This document shows positions 9,313 to 18,014 of a stretch of 64,000 bases of DNA, in pieces (the stretch's first letter is position 1; each line of letters opens with the position of its first letter). Location of the stretch: assembly GCF_029937855.1 (NCBI RefSeq), contig NZ_JAPYPC010000001.1, positions 180,557 through 244,556 of the forward strand. The letters run 5' to 3'. Under the pieces are notes generated by a model. That model worked only from the letters and a program-made list of their open reading frames with translations, did no database searches and was not told the origin of the DNA. Made by a program: the position numbers and the translations under genes. The DNA comes from Christiangramia sp. Its GTDB lineage: Bacteria; Bacteroidota; Bacteroidia; Flavobacteriales; Flavobacteriaceae.

Positions 9313-9978
9313 ATGGAACAAAAAACTGCCATAATTTTAGGTGCCACCGGGTTAACCGGAAGTATTTTACTTAGAAAACTTATCGAGGATGCCAGGTATA
9401 GAAAAATAAAAGTCTTTTCTAGAAACCATGTTCAGCAAAAAAGTGAAAAGCTGGAGGAGTATCTTATCGATCTTTTTGAACTTGAAAAAGTCGCAGATCT
9501 GTTTACTGCAGATGAGGTTTACTGCTGTATTGGAAGTACTCAAAAGAAGACACCCGATACGGAGGTTTATCGCAAGGTGGATTTTGGCATACCGGCTACT
9601 GCAGCAAAGCTCTGCAGTAGAAATAACATACATACTTTTCAGGTTATTTCAGCCATGGGAGCCGATGAGAAAAGCAGGTTCTTTTATAATAAGGTAAAAG
9701 GCGAAATGGAGGGAGCTGTTCTGGAAGAAAAAATTAGGAACACTTATATTCTTCAACCTTCATTAATTGGTGGAAAACGAGAAGAAAGCAGACCTTTTGA
9801 ATTTATTTCGAAAAAAATAATGAGCCTTGGAGATCATTTGCTGGTAGGCAAGCTAAAGAAGTACAGAAGTATACATCCGGAAACTATTGCAAAGGCTATG
9901 ATATATTTGGCTAATAATGATTATAAAAGTAGAAGGATACCTTCAGATGAAATAAAAAGTATTGCAGAAAGAAAGTAA
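9313..9978 (+). CDS. NAD(P)-binding Rossmann protein (HTATIP2/atypical SDR-like)
   Basis: The 221-residue protein opens with a Rossmann dinucleotide motif, GATGLTG, at residues 10-16. It continues with CCIGSTQKKT, FQVISAMGAD and an FYNKVKGEME segment resembling the YxxxK site of atypical short-chain dehydrogenases. The closest recognisable type is the HTATIP2/TIP30-like oxidoreductase group; the substrate is unknown. It leads a tight plus-strand run with the CYTH, YciI and DUF5996 genes. TATCTTTG at 9286-9293, 20 bases before the start, is a likely -7 element. Confidence 0.8.
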   Translation: MEQKTAIILGATGLTGSILLRKLIEDARYRKIKVFSRNHVQQKSEKLEEYLIDLFELEKVADLFTADEVYCCIGSTQKKTPDTEVYRKVDFGIPATAAKLCSRNNIHTFQVISAMGADEKSRFFYNKVKGEMEGAVLEEKIRNTYILQPSLIGGKREESRPFEFISKKIMSLGDHLLVGKLKKYRSIHPETIAKAMIYLANNDYKSRRIPSDEIKSIAERK

Positions 9979-9982
9979 GAAA

Positions 9983-10456
9983 ATGCAGGAAATAGAGCGA
10001 AAATTTTTAGTTGGTTCAGTAGACTTTAAAGAACAGGCTTCTAAGAAAACACATTTTGTACAGGCTTATTTAAATACGCATCCAGAAAGAACTATAAGAA
10101 TTCGTATAAGTGGGGAAAAGGCTTTTATGACCATTAAAGGGAAGTCTTCAAAGAATGGTTTATCAAGATTTGAATGGGAGAAAGAGATTGAAACAGCGGA
10201 GGCAAAGCAGTTATTGAAATTATGTGAACCTGGAAAAATCGAAAAATACAGATATCTAATTCCGAAGGGAAAGCATACGTATGAAGTAGATGAATTTCTG
10301 GGCGAAAATAGAGGACTTGTTTTAGCCGAAATAGAACTTACTAGTGAAGAGGAAGAATTTGAAAAACCAGACTGGTTAGGAGAAGAAGTGACAGGGGACC
10401 TGAAATATTATAATTCGAATTTAATAGCTAAACCATATATAAACTGGCATCAATGA
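9983..10456 (+). CDS. CYTH domain protein (triphosphate tunnel enzyme-like)
   Basis: This 157-residue protein begins MQEIERKFLV, the ExExK signature that coordinates triphosphate and metal in the CYTH superfamily of inorganic triphosphatases and adenylate cyclase class IV. Alternating basic and acidic strand residues (RIRISGEKAFMTIKGK, LVLAEIELTSEEEEF) line the expected tunnel. Starting at 9983 puts the signature at the N-terminus, where family members have it; the in-frame ATG at 9962 overlaps the preceding gene. Hydrolysis of inorganic triphosphate is the most likely activity by family. Confidence 0.85.
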   Translation: MQEIERKFLVGSVDFKEQASKKTHFVQAYLNTHPERTIRIRISGEKAFMTIKGKSSKNGLSRFEWEKEIETAEAKQLLKLCEPGKIEKYRYLIPKGKHTYEVDEFLGENRGLVLAEIELTSEEEEFEKPDWLGEEVTGDLKYYNSNLIAKPYINWHQ

Positions 10457-10953
10457 GAAAGCTGTTATTCTCTATGATTCTTGGGCTGGGATTAGCGTGT
10501 ACCGATAATCCAAAAAATCTTTCTGAACCTGAAAAAGCAGGAACTAAAGATACTTTAGGTGGAAAGAAGCATGAAATGCCTGATATTGAAACTGGTCTTA
10601 AAGAGAAAGGCTATAAAACTTTTAGTTATAAAGAAGGGGATACCACCTATTTGATGCAGCAATATTATATGGTATTTTTAAAAGCCGGTCCCAATCGTAG
10701 TCAGGGTTCTACCGAGGCTGCTGAACTTCAGAAAAGTCATATGGCGTATTTAGAACGTCTTTCAGTAGAAGGTTATACCAGTTTAACCGGACCTATGGGA
10801 GATGATGGCGATCTAAGGGGTATCGTAGTTTTTAATACTGCAACCCAAAAAGAAGCTGATAGTCTGGCTAAACTGGATCCTATGGTAAAAGCGGGCAGGC
10901 TTAAAGTGGAAGTTCATCCATGGTGGGTGGCCAAAGGAAGTAAACTCAACTAA
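10453..10953 (+). CDS. YciI-like lipoprotein
   Basis: The 166-residue protein starts with a lipoprotein signal peptide whose lipobox, GLGLAC, places Cys16 as the lipidated residue. The mature part from about residue 65 resembles the YciI ferredoxin-like fold: YYMVFLKAGPNRSQ, a helix ending HMAYLERL, then TGPMGDDGDLRGIVVFN and a final WWVAKG. YciI proteins are usually cytoplasmic, so an exported lipidated form is uncommon. The start overlaps the CYTH stop by four bases (ATGA), indicating co-translation. Confidence 0.75.
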   Translation: MRKLLFSMILGLGLACTDNPKNLSEPEKAGTKDTLGGKKHEMPDIETGLKEKGYKTFSYKEGDTTYLMQQYYMVFLKAGPNRSQGSTEAAELQKSHMAYLERLSVEGYTSLTGPMGDDGDLRGIVVFNTATQKEADSLAKLDPMVKAGRLKVEVHPWWVAKGSKLN

Positions 10954-10957
10954 AATT

Positions 10958-11887
10958 ATGGGCTCAACCAATGATTTACCTGTACTTAAATACCTGGACA
11001 ACGAAAATAAAAAGCTGACCCTTCATCTGTATGTTCAAATTTTAGGAAAAATTAGGATGTGTTTTGCTCCGCGAAAAAATCATTGGTGGTATATCACACT
11101 ATATGTTTATGATAAAGGCTTTACCACCAGGTCTATTCCCATAAATAACGGTTTTGATTCATTTTCGCTTAATCTGAATATACTTCAGAATAAACTGGAG
11201 ATTACTAAGAGTACCGGAGAACTCAAAGATTTTGATTTATACAATGGGCTTCCCGTAGCTACGTTTTATAATAATGTGATTAACTTTTTAGAGGATCTTG
11301 ATATTCAGGTGAAGATGAACGATAAACCCTATGATTTAAATATTGATAACAGATTTTCAGAAATAACAGACTTACATTATTATGAAATGGAGTATAGCAA
11401 TGCTTTCTGGAGAACTTTTCTCTGGATAGATTCGATATTTAAAGAATTTAGCGGAAGATTTTACGGAAAGACCTGCCCTATTCACCTATATTGGCATTCG
11501 CTGGATCTGGCGGTAACTCGTTTTTCCGGAAAAAAAGCTCCGGAAATGCCTAAAGAAGCACGAATTTCAGATAAAGATGCTTACACCCATGAATGTATAA
11601 GTTTTGGTTTTTGGGCGGGTGATGAAAATATGCAGGAACCGGCATTCTATTCTTATACGTATCCTGCACCAAAAGGGTTGGAAAAAAAGGCCCTTAAACC
11701 AAATGCGGCAAAATGGGTTATCAATAATGGGAATCCGATGGCTATTTTAACCTATGCAGAGCTTTTAAAGGAAAATGATCCTGGAAAATCGCTGTTGAAA
11801 TTTCTGGAAAGTGCGTATCAGGCGGGAGCTGAATTAGCTGAATGGGATGTTGAGAACTTGACGGTTCCTCCGCTTGAAGATTTATAG
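10958..11887 (+). CDS. DUF5996 family protein
   Basis: The 309-residue soluble protein matches the DUF5996 pattern: an N-terminal LTLHLYVQILGKIRM segment followed by PRKNHWWYITLYV, a central region with LYWHSLDLAVTRFSG, and a C-terminal half with AYTHECISFGFWAG and PEPAFYSYTYPAP-like strands. Its function is unknown. It has no signal peptide. It is four bases after the YciI lipoprotein and ends the four-gene run, facing the convergent thioredoxin with no spacer. Confidence 0.75.
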   Translation: MGSTNDLPVLKYLDNENKKLTLHLYVQILGKIRMCFAPRKNHWWYITLYVYDKGFTTRSIPINNGFDSFSLNLNILQNKLEITKSTGELKDFDLYNGLPVATFYNNVINFLEDLDIQVKMNDKPYDLNIDNRFSEITDLHYYEMEYSNAFWRTFLWIDSIFKEFSGRFYGKTCPIHLYWHSLDLAVTRFSGKKAPEMPKEARISDKDAYTHECISFGFWAGDENMQEPAFYSYTYPAPKGLEKKALKPNAAKWVINNGNPMAILTYAELLKENDPGKSLLKFLESAYQAGAELAEWDVENLTVPPLEDL

Positions 11888-12184
11888 TCAGGCAGAAGTG
11901 ATTTTGTCTTTAATCTCGTGCTTCTGAAGTACTCCAGACTGTCTCCAAACCTGCGCTCCATTCTTAAAAAGTATCATGGTTGGGACGCCACGCACCTGAT
12001 ATTTGGATGCTAAAGCCTGGTTTTTATCAACATCTATTTTTACAATTTTCACCTTATCCCCAAGTTCTTCCTTTACATCTTTTAGAATAGGGGCAAGGGT
12101 TTTACAGGGGCCACACCAGTCGGCATAGAAATCGATAAGAACAGGTGTTTCACTTTTAATAATTTTACTAAAACTACTTTTCAT
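11888..12184 (-). CDS. trxA: Thioredoxin
   Basis: This 98-residue protein is a cytoplasmic disulfide reductase. The active site WCGPC covers residues 23-27, and the cis-proline segment GVPTMI is present. It has no signal peptide. Its stop codon directly abuts the stop of the convergent DUF5996 gene, leaving no intergenic DNA and no hairpin, so the two transcripts probably overlap. Confidence 0.93.
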   Translation of the reverse strand: MKSSFSKIIKSETPVLIDFYADWCGPCKTLAPILKDVKEELGDKVKIVKIDVDKNQALASKYQVRGVPTMILFKNGAQVWRQSGVLQKHEIKDKITSA

Positions 12185-12243
12185 AACAATTCGAGTTTTA
12201 AATAAATTTAGGGATTATCGGGCACAAATTATTTAAGAAAGAC

Positions 12244-13086
12244 TTAAAAAGTACCTACAATACCAACCCTGCCAAGTCCAAGATGCATCTTCCAGCTGAT
12301 CCCATTTTTATCAGCATCTTCATAATTTCTTTCGGTACTTAAATACTTATCTATCGTATCTACTACCGCCACACTCAGCGCAAGGCTTAATCCCACATCG
12401 GTTAACCAGTGCGCACCAGACCATAATCTTGAAACTGGCGAAATAAGACCCACGCCCATGAGCCCTGCTTTTATAAATGGATTTTTAAATTGTTTGGAAA
12501 GCGCATACATAGTAGTAAAAGATAATATAGTGTGGCCAGAAGGAAAAGCATGATACTGGCCTTCACTACTGAAGGGTTTAAAACTATTTTTACCCTCTTC
12601 AGCTGTGGGTCTGGCTCTGCCCACTGCTGTTTTAGAAATGGATTGAATAATTCCTGAAGCTGTTGCAGCAGAGATCATTAACACACCAGTTTTCCTTATT
12701 TTTTCATTCTTAGTAAAAACACCAACCAGATAAACGGCTCCGGTAAGTCCGTAATTATTCTGGGGACTACCAAAATACCAGCCAATATCTCTTACCAATT
12801 GAGGGGCGCCTTCCCCCTGCTTTCTAAAATAATCGCTGGATTCCTCATCAAAGGTGTAAAGGGCTGCTGTTCCCAGAACCACCGCTCCTGCAGTAATAAA
12901 ATCATCCTTCTGCCAGTTTAACGGAGCAGTATAGGCTTTTTTTAGTCCGGCAAAAGCACTTGCTCCATCATATTTCATCAATTCCCAGGTAGTGGGAAGA
13001 CTATCGTTTTTAGCATTTTCCTGCGCAATTAAACTTGGTGGCAGTAATCCGATAAATAAAACTAACAGTACTAATAATTTTTGCAT
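12244..13086 (-). CDS. PAP2-family membrane phosphatase
   Basis: The 280-residue protein has a signal peptide ending near LIAQEN and the three phosphatidic-acid-phosphatase motifs: KTAVGRARPT near residue 160, AFPSGHT near 183, and SRLWSGAHWLTDV near 226, with the catalytic His residues present. Such enzymes dephosphorylate lipid phosphates such as undecaprenyl diphosphate or phosphatidylglycerol phosphate on the periplasmic side; the substrate cannot be told. A GTCCTC/GAGGAC inverted repeat lies 15 to 39 bases upstream of the start. Confidence 0.88.
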   Translation of the reverse strand: MQKLLVLLVLFIGLLPPSLIAQENAKNDSLPTTWELMKYDGASAFAGLKKAYTAPLNWQKDDFITAGAVVLGTAALYTFDEESSDYFRKQGEGAPQLVRDIGWYFGSPQNNYGLTGAVYLVGVFTKNEKIRKTGVLMISAATASGIIQSISKTAVGRARPTAEEGKNSFKPFSSEGQYHAFPSGHTILSFTTMYALSKQFKNPFIKAGLMGVGLISPVSRLWSGAHWLTDVGLSLALSVAVVDTIDKYLSTERNYEDADKNGISWKMHLGLGRVGIVGTF

Positions 13087-13249
13087 ATTTTTTAAATTAA
13101 GTCCTCAATCTGGTGGTTAGAGGACCAACTTCAATTAACTTTTTGGAAGCAGCGATACAGGAAAAATTTTGAAGTGCGAAAATACATTTAGTTCAGTTAT
13201 TTCTATATTGGAAACCCTCTAATTAATCGTTAAATTCCAGATATAAAAA

Positions 13250-13272
13250 AACCCGGAGCGAACATCCGGGTT
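13250..13272 (-). terminator. Terminator of the isoaspartyl peptidase gene
   Basis: The AACCCGGA/TCCGGGTT stem has a 7-base loop and on the minus strand is followed by a T run. It sits 21 bases past the stop codon of the peptidase gene. Confidence 0.85.
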
Positions 13273-13293
13273 AGGTTAATTTTTGAAGGAGGC

Positions 13294-14358
13294 TTATTCT
13301 TCGTAAATGCCTATTTCAAGATCTCCGTTTGCATTCATCGTGGCGCGATACATTCCAGCAGTATTAAATTCCATAGAGACATTTCCCTTGTTATCTATAG
13401 CGATAATTCCGCCGCTACCACCTAATTCCGGTTGTTTATTCTGAATAACTTCATGAGTGGCTTCTTTTAAAGAAACTCTTTTATATTCCATCATTGCAGA
13501 AATATCATAGGCTACCACTCCTCTAATAAAATATTCACCCCATCCGGTGCTTGAAATCGCAACTGTTTTATTATTGGCATAGGTTCCTGCTCCAATAATA
13601 GGTGCATCACCAATCCGGTTATATTTTTTATTAGACATTCCTCCGGTTGATGTTCCGGCTGCGAGATTTCCATTTTTATCAAGTGCTGCACAACCTACCG
13701 TTCCAAATTTTTCATCCTTTACAAATGGATCGTAGAAAGCAGTTTTATTGCTCTTCTCTTTAGCTCTTTCGCGGGCTCTTTCCATCGCTTTGAAGCGATT
13801 TTCAGTATAAAAGTATTCAGGGTCAACAATTTCAAGGCCCTGCTCTTTGGCAAATTCTTCCGCTCCTTTACCTGAAAGCAAAACGTGTTCTGAATTTGTC
13901 ATGACTTCATAAGCCAGATTAATGGGGTTTCTCACGTTAGTAACCCCGGCAGCGGCACCAGCATTAAGTGTTTTACCGTCCATAATGGAAGAATCCAGTT
14001 CATTTTTACCTTCATTGGTAAAGACCGCCCCTTTTCCTGCGTTAAACAACGGACTATCTTCCATCACATTTATAGTTCTCTGTACTGCTTCCAGTGCTGT
14101 TCCTCCATTGGCAAGGATTTCGTGGCCTGTTTTAATGGCCTCCTCTAATTTGTCTTTATAGGCCTGTTCCAGCGAGTCACTCATATTTTCTTTTAGAATG
14201 GTCCCGGCTCCCCCGTGGATAACAATTCCAAAATTTTGGACACTGTCATTTTTAGTGTTTTTTTCGGAATCTTCCTGAACATAATCCTGTGTAGACTGGT
14301 TAGCATCATTACAGGAAATTAGACAGATAAGGCTGAAAAGTAGCAGTAGATTTTTCAT
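13294..14358 (-). CDS. Isoaspartyl peptidase / L-asparaginase (Ntn hydrolase), lipoprotein
   Basis: Plant-type asparaginases cleave isoaspartyl dipeptides and L-asparagine after self-cleavage at an internal Thr. The nucleophile is Thr220 in the motif GTVGCAALD. The N-terminal IVIHGGAGTI and the later STGGMSNKKYNRIGDAPIIGAGTYA are classical family segments. Starting at 14358 gives MKNLLLLFSLICLISC, a lipoprotein signal with Cys16, so it is probably anchored in the envelope. An upstream in-frame extension to 14430 is not needed. It diverges from the dioxygenase gene with 101 bases between. Confidence 0.92.
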   Translation of the reverse strand: MKNLLLLFSLICLISCNDANQSTQDYVQEDSEKNTKNDSVQNFGIVIHGGAGTILKENMSDSLEQAYKDKLEEAIKTGHEILANGGTALEAVQRTINVMEDSPLFNAGKGAVFTNEGKNELDSSIMDGKTLNAGAAAGVTNVRNPINLAYEVMTNSEHVLLSGKGAEEFAKEQGLEIVDPEYFYTENRFKAMERARERAKEKSNKTAFYDPFVKDEKFGTVGCAALDKNGNLAAGTSTGGMSNKKYNRIGDAPIIGAGTYANNKTVAISSTGWGEYFIRGVVAYDISAMMEYKRVSLKEATHEVIQNKQPELGGSGGIIAIDNKGNVSMEFNTAGMYRATMNANGDLEIGIYEE

Positions 14359-14459
14359 ATTGATAGATTTAAGTCGAAAGTTAATCAAATTATCAAAAAT
14401 AACAGCCCGAAACCGGCTAGTTCGGTGCATATTCAGTAATTTTAAGTAAAATTTTTGTT

Positions 14460-15002
14460 ATGCCAGTAGAAAAACCTTTCAATTTAAATAAATGGGTTGA
14501 ACAGAACCGGGAAAGTTTGAAACCTCCGGTAGGAAACAGGAACCTTTATAAAGAATCCGGAGATTATATTGTGATGGTCGTAGCGGGTCCAAATGCCCGT
14601 AAAGATTATCATTATAATGAAACCGAAGAATTATTCTACCAGCTTGAAGGCACGATTGAAGTACATATTCAAGAAAATGGTAAAAGGAAAACCATGAAAC
14701 TGGAACCGGGAGATATGTACCTTCACCCGGCCAAGGTTCCGCATTCTCCCGTGAGACATGATAATTCTATTGGCCTGGTGGTAGAACGAAAAAGATTGAA
14801 TGAAGAAGGCAAAGATGGTTTGATGTGGTATTGTGATAATTGTAATAATAAATTATATGAAGTTTTTTTTCCGCTTCGGGATATAGAAACAGATTTTTTA
14901 AAGCACTTCAAAGAATTTTACGGGAACAAAGATCTTCGAACCTGTAATAATTGCGGAGAAGTTATGCCTGTTGATGAACGGTTTACAGCAGTTGAGGAAT
15001 AG
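14460..15002 (+). CDS. nbaC: 3-hydroxyanthranilate 3,4-dioxygenase
   Basis: This Fe(II) cupin opens the ring of 3-hydroxyanthranilate in the kynurenine route to quinolinate or acetyl-CoA. The metal ligands are His51, Glu57 and His95, with the same spacing as in the human enzyme. The C-terminal rubredoxin-like iron site is complete, with Cys125/Cys128 and Cys162/Cys165. The 180-residue length is normal for the bacterial form. The next gene is an aldehyde dehydrogenase. No other kynurenine-pathway gene is in the window. Confidence 0.95.
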   Translation: MPVEKPFNLNKWVEQNRESLKPPVGNRNLYKESGDYIVMVVAGPNARKDYHYNETEELFYQLEGTIEVHIQENGKRKTMKLEPGDMYLHPAKVPHSPVRHDNSIGLVVERKRLNEEGKDGLMWYCDNCNNKLYEVFFPLRDIETDFLKHFKEFYGNKDLRTCNNCGEVMPVDERFTAVEE

Positions 15003-15062
15003 CGGTTTATTTTTCCTATTTTCGCAATAACTACACAAATTAATCGATAAAAACACAAATTA

Positions 15063-16616
15063 ATGAGCAAAATCGCTGAAGAATTCGGGATTAAACAAGC
15101 CCTGAAAGATTTAGGTTTGAACGACATCAATAACGGAACCTCAACCGGAAATGACTGGTTTAGTAATGGAGATATCATAGAATCTTATTCTCCTGTTGAT
15201 GGAGCACTTATAGGTAAAGTAAAAGCTACTACAAAAGAGGATTATGAAAAAGTGATCACTACTGCCGAGAAAGGTTTTAAAGAATGGAGAACCTGGCCTG
15301 CACCGCAACGTGGTGAAGTGGTTAGACAGTTCAATGACGAATTAAGAAGGCTTAAAGAACCTTTGGGGAAACTCGTTTCTTATGAAATGGGAAAATCTTA
15401 CCAGGAAGGTCTGGGAGAAGTTCAGGAAATGATAGATATCTGTGACTTCGCGGTTGGACTATCGCGCCAGTTACATGGATTGACCATGCATAGTGAACGC
15501 CCAGGACATAGAATGTACGAACAATACCATCCACTTGGAGTAGTTGGGATTATTTCTGCTTTTAACTTCCCTGTGGCTGTTTGGTCCTGGAATACAGCGT
15601 TAGCATGGGTTTGTGGCGATGCATGTATTTGGAAAGGTTCAGAAAAAACACCACTAACTTCAGTTGCCTGTCAAAATATCGCAGCAAGGGTTTTTAAAGA
15701 AAATAAAGTGCCTGCAGGAATTTCCAGTTTGATTACGGGAGATTATAAAGTAGGTGAAATGATGACCAAAGATGAACGCGTTCCTTTGATTTCTGCAACA
15801 GGATCTATAAGAATGGGTAAAATCGTTGCTCAGGCGGTGGCTGCAAGGTTAGGAAAGACCTTATTGGAATTAGGCGGAAACAACGCCATTATCGTGACTC
15901 CAGATGCCAATATTAAAAATACGGTGATTGGGGCTGTTTTTGGTGCGGTAGGAACCTGTGGCCAACGTTGTACCTCTACAAGAAGGCTCATCGTGCACGA
16001 AGATGTATATGATAAGGTAAAAGATGCTGTAGTTAAGGCCTATAAACAGATTAGAATAGGAAATCCGTTGGATGAAAATAATCATGTGGGGCCGCTTATA
16101 GATAAGGATGCGGTTAAAAATTATCAGGCTGCTTTAGATAAAGTGGTGGAAGAGGGTGGAAAAATTTTAGTGAAAGGCGGAGTCTTGGAAGGTGAAGGTT
16201 ACGAAAGCGGATGCTATGTAAAACCTGCCATTGCTGAAGCTGAAAATCATTTTGAGATCGTACAGCATGAAACCTTTGCTCCGGTGCTTTATCTTATGAA
16301 GTATTCTGGAGATGTAAGTGACGCGCTTAAACTTCAGAATGGGGTAAAACAAGGACTATCTTCAGCAATTATGACGAACAACCTTAGAGAGGCAGAAAGA
16401 TTTCTTTCTTCTGAAGGTTCAGATTGTGGAATTGCCAATGTAAATATTGGTACTTCAGGAGCTGAGATTGGTGGAGCTTTTGGAGGTGAGAAAGAAACCG
16501 GTGGAGGCCGCGAATCTGGATCTGATGCCTGGAAGATTTATATGAGAAGACAAACCAATACGATCAATTATACTACTGAACTGCCGCTGGCACAGGGAAT
16601 AAAATTCGATTTATAG
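15063..16616 (+). CDS. amaB: Aldehyde dehydrogenase, ALDH7 (aminoadipate semialdehyde) type
   Basis: The 517-residue protein matches ALDH7 throughout, including GIISAFNFPVAVWSWN, ELGGNNAIIV and the catalytic Cys303 in GTCGQRCTSTRR. ALDH7 enzymes oxidise alpha-aminoadipic semialdehyde, in equilibrium with piperideine-6-carboxylate, in lysine breakdown. The cofactor loop reads SATGSIRMG where most relatives have SFTGST. Because it follows the 3-hydroxyanthranilate dioxygenase gene, a role on aminomuconate semialdehyde was considered, but the sequence favours the lysine type. A terminator follows. Confidence 0.88.
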   Translation: MSKIAEEFGIKQALKDLGLNDINNGTSTGNDWFSNGDIIESYSPVDGALIGKVKATTKEDYEKVITTAEKGFKEWRTWPAPQRGEVVRQFNDELRRLKEPLGKLVSYEMGKSYQEGLGEVQEMIDICDFAVGLSRQLHGLTMHSERPGHRMYEQYHPLGVVGIISAFNFPVAVWSWNTALAWVCGDACIWKGSEKTPLTSVACQNIAARVFKENKVPAGISSLITGDYKVGEMMTKDERVPLISATGSIRMGKIVAQAVAARLGKTLLELGGNNAIIVTPDANIKNTVIGAVFGAVGTCGQRCTSTRRLIVHEDVYDKVKDAVVKAYKQIRIGNPLDENNHVGPLIDKDAVKNYQAALDKVVEEGGKILVKGGVLEGEGYESGCYVKPAIAEAENHFEIVQHETFAPVLYLMKYSGDVSDALKLQNGVKQGLSSAIMTNNLREAERFLSSEGSDCGIANVNIGTSGAEIGGAFGGEKETGGGRESGSDAWKIYMRRQTNTINYTTELPLAQGIKFDL

Positions 16617-16637
16617 TTTAGTTTTTTAAGTGTGATT

Positions 16638-16672
16638 AAAGCCTGTTTTATTTTAAAGCAGGCTTTTTTATT
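16638..16672 (+). terminator. Terminator after the ALDH7 gene
   Basis: The AAAGCCTG/CAGGCTTT stem has an A/T-only loop region and is followed by TTTTTTATTT. It lies 22 bases past the stop codon. Confidence 0.88.
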
Positions 16673-16739
16673 TACTGATGTTTAAAAATTCTAAGGGCGT
16701 GATCATAATTCATAGTTAAATCCAACTTAAATAGAAAGC

Positions 16740-16747
16740 TATTTTTG
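16740..16747 (+). promoter_or_regulatory. Candidate -7 element of the YkvA gene
   Basis: TATTTTTG matches the TAnnTTTG consensus and lies 53 bases before the YkvA start. I did not find a convincing -33 box. Confidence 0.4.
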
Positions 16748-16800
16748 TCCCGAGATATAATAATCTTTATTTTCGGTTTCAATTTAATACTATAGGGTTT

Positions 16801-17202
16801 ATGAGCACATTTTCAGAAGAAAGAGCGAAGGAGGAACATGCTAAGAGAACGGAAGAGTTTGAGCAGGAGGATGTTGGAAAAGTAGTAGAGAATGAAGATA
16901 AGATCCTGGAAAAATTTGAGAACAAGGGCAAATTGAAACGATATATAGATGACGCCAGGCTGCTATTTTCTTTGGTTAGGGATTATGCGCGCGGGGATTA
17001 TCGTGAAGTTCCTTTTAACATCATAGCCGCCGCCGGGGCCGCATTATTATATGTATTATCTCCCATAGATCTTATTCCAGATTTTATCCCAGTACTTGGA
17101 TATTTAGATGATGCAGCAGTAATAGCATTTTGTCTTAACTTAATGGAAAAAGATCTGGCCAGTTATAAGGCCTGGAAAGACCAGTTTCTACATAGTTCAT
17201 AA
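16801..17202 (+). CDS. YkvA/DUF1232 family membrane protein
   Basis: The 133-residue protein has an acidic, charged N-terminal half and a DUF1232 segment at about residues 80-120 with the signature LSPIDLIPDFIPVLGYLDDA. One or two hydrophobic segments flank it. The family is widespread and its function is not settled. It ends at a convergent inverted-repeat element that separates it from the barrel protein gene on the opposite strand. Confidence 0.85.
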   Translation: MSTFSEERAKEEHAKRTEEFEQEDVGKVVENEDKILEKFENKGKLKRYIDDARLLFSLVRDYARGDYREVPFNIIAAAGAALLYVLSPIDLIPDFIPVLGYLDDAAVIAFCLNLMEKDLASYKAWKDQFLHSS

Positions 17203-17207
17203 AAAAA

Positions 17208-17350
17208 CAGGTGCTTAAAAGTCGAGAAAATCCCATCCTGAATTTATTCAGGATTTTAATTAATTGAAAATAATAATCAATTAAAAGCTGAATCAATCCC
17301 GAAAACTTTCGGAACAGTTTTACGAAATAATGACTTTTTAGACAGTCTTT
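17208..17350. repeat. Inverted-repeat element, copy A
   Basis: The ends ACAGGTGCTTAAAAGTC and GACTTTTTAGACAGTC are imperfect inverted repeats. Inside are the hairpins ATCCTGAAT/ATTCAGGAT (17235-17254) and CCGAAA/TTTCGG. The sequence is the reverse complement of copy B at 38618-38743 with scattered changes, including shared AATTGAAAAT and TACGAAATAA-like blocks. It fills the gap between two convergent genes, and the right end runs into an eight-T tract. Confidence 0.8.
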
Positions 17351-17371
17351 TTTTTAATTTCAGTGGGAATA

Positions 17372-17929
17372 TTAAAATCTGTAGCCAATATTAAAGCCTG
17401 CATTAAATTCTATTGCCGAAAAACGATCTTTCACTTCATCGCTGAAGTTCCTCCCCACGTTTATAAAAGGGCCTAAAACAAAGGTATCATTGAAATTCCA
17501 TTTATAACCCGTTCCTATTCCTATTATAAAAGAATTCATATCTGTGATGGTAGGGCTCGAAAATTCCGGCTCTACAACATCTCTTGTTTCTTCACTGAAT
17601 TCTCCGGTCCTATACTTAAGAAATGGATTCATATATAAGCCAGACGCGGCGTAGTCTTCCCCGAAATAATAGTTATAACCCAGTTTGAAACTGTTTGTCT
17701 GGAAATCCCTTGACCCGCTTTCAGAATGATAATTTATCCGGTCGTTAATTAAAATAGTCCCTTCAATAGACTGATGATCGTCCAGGAAACGTTCATATCC
17801 AAACTCTACCGAGGCTATGGCTATGGTATTGGCAATATTTAATTTTATTTCGTTCTGTTTTTCAGCATTTTGAGCAACCCCAATTTTGGTAATAAGGATA
17901 AGCATCAACAGTGATATTATTTTTTTCAT
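17372..17929 (-). CDS. Outer-membrane beta-barrel protein
   Basis: The 185-residue protein has a Sec signal peptide ending at IGVAQ and a mature part of alternating amphipathic strands, such as SIEGTILINDRINYH, SFKLGYNYYFG and FNAGFNIGYRF, ending in a terminal aromatic residue. This is typical of a small eight-stranded barrel of the DUF3575 or outer-membrane-protein type. No ligand can be inferred. The gene stands alone, with the repeat element downstream. Confidence 0.75.
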   Translation of the reverse strand: MKKIISLLMLILITKIGVAQNAEKQNEIKLNIANTIAIASVEFGYERFLDDHQSIEGTILINDRINYHSESGSRDFQTNSFKLGYNYYFGEDYAASGLYMNPFLKYRTGEFSEETRDVVEPEFSSPTITDMNSFIIGIGTGYKWNFNDTFVLGPFINVGRNFSDEVKDRFSAIEFNAGFNIGYRF

Positions 17930-17963
17930 AGTAGGTATTTTATTCCTGGTTTACAAATTAAAA

Positions 17964-17988
17964 AACCCTGCTGGATTTGCGCAGGGTT
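17964..17988 (-). terminator. Terminator of the acyl-ACP desaturase gene
   Basis: The AACCCTGC/GCAGGGTT stem has a 9-base loop and on the minus strand is followed by a T-rich tract. It lies 26 bases past the desaturase stop and just before the barrel protein start. Confidence 0.82.
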
Positions 17989-18014
17989 CGTAATTCTATA
18001 ATAAAGCTGATAGA

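Noticed and set aside
13101..13125. GTCCTC/GAGGAC inverted repeat before the PAP2 gene as a terminator
   Set aside because: It lacks a T tract on either strand and lies in the leader of the gene. It may be an operator, but six bases per arm is too little to call one.
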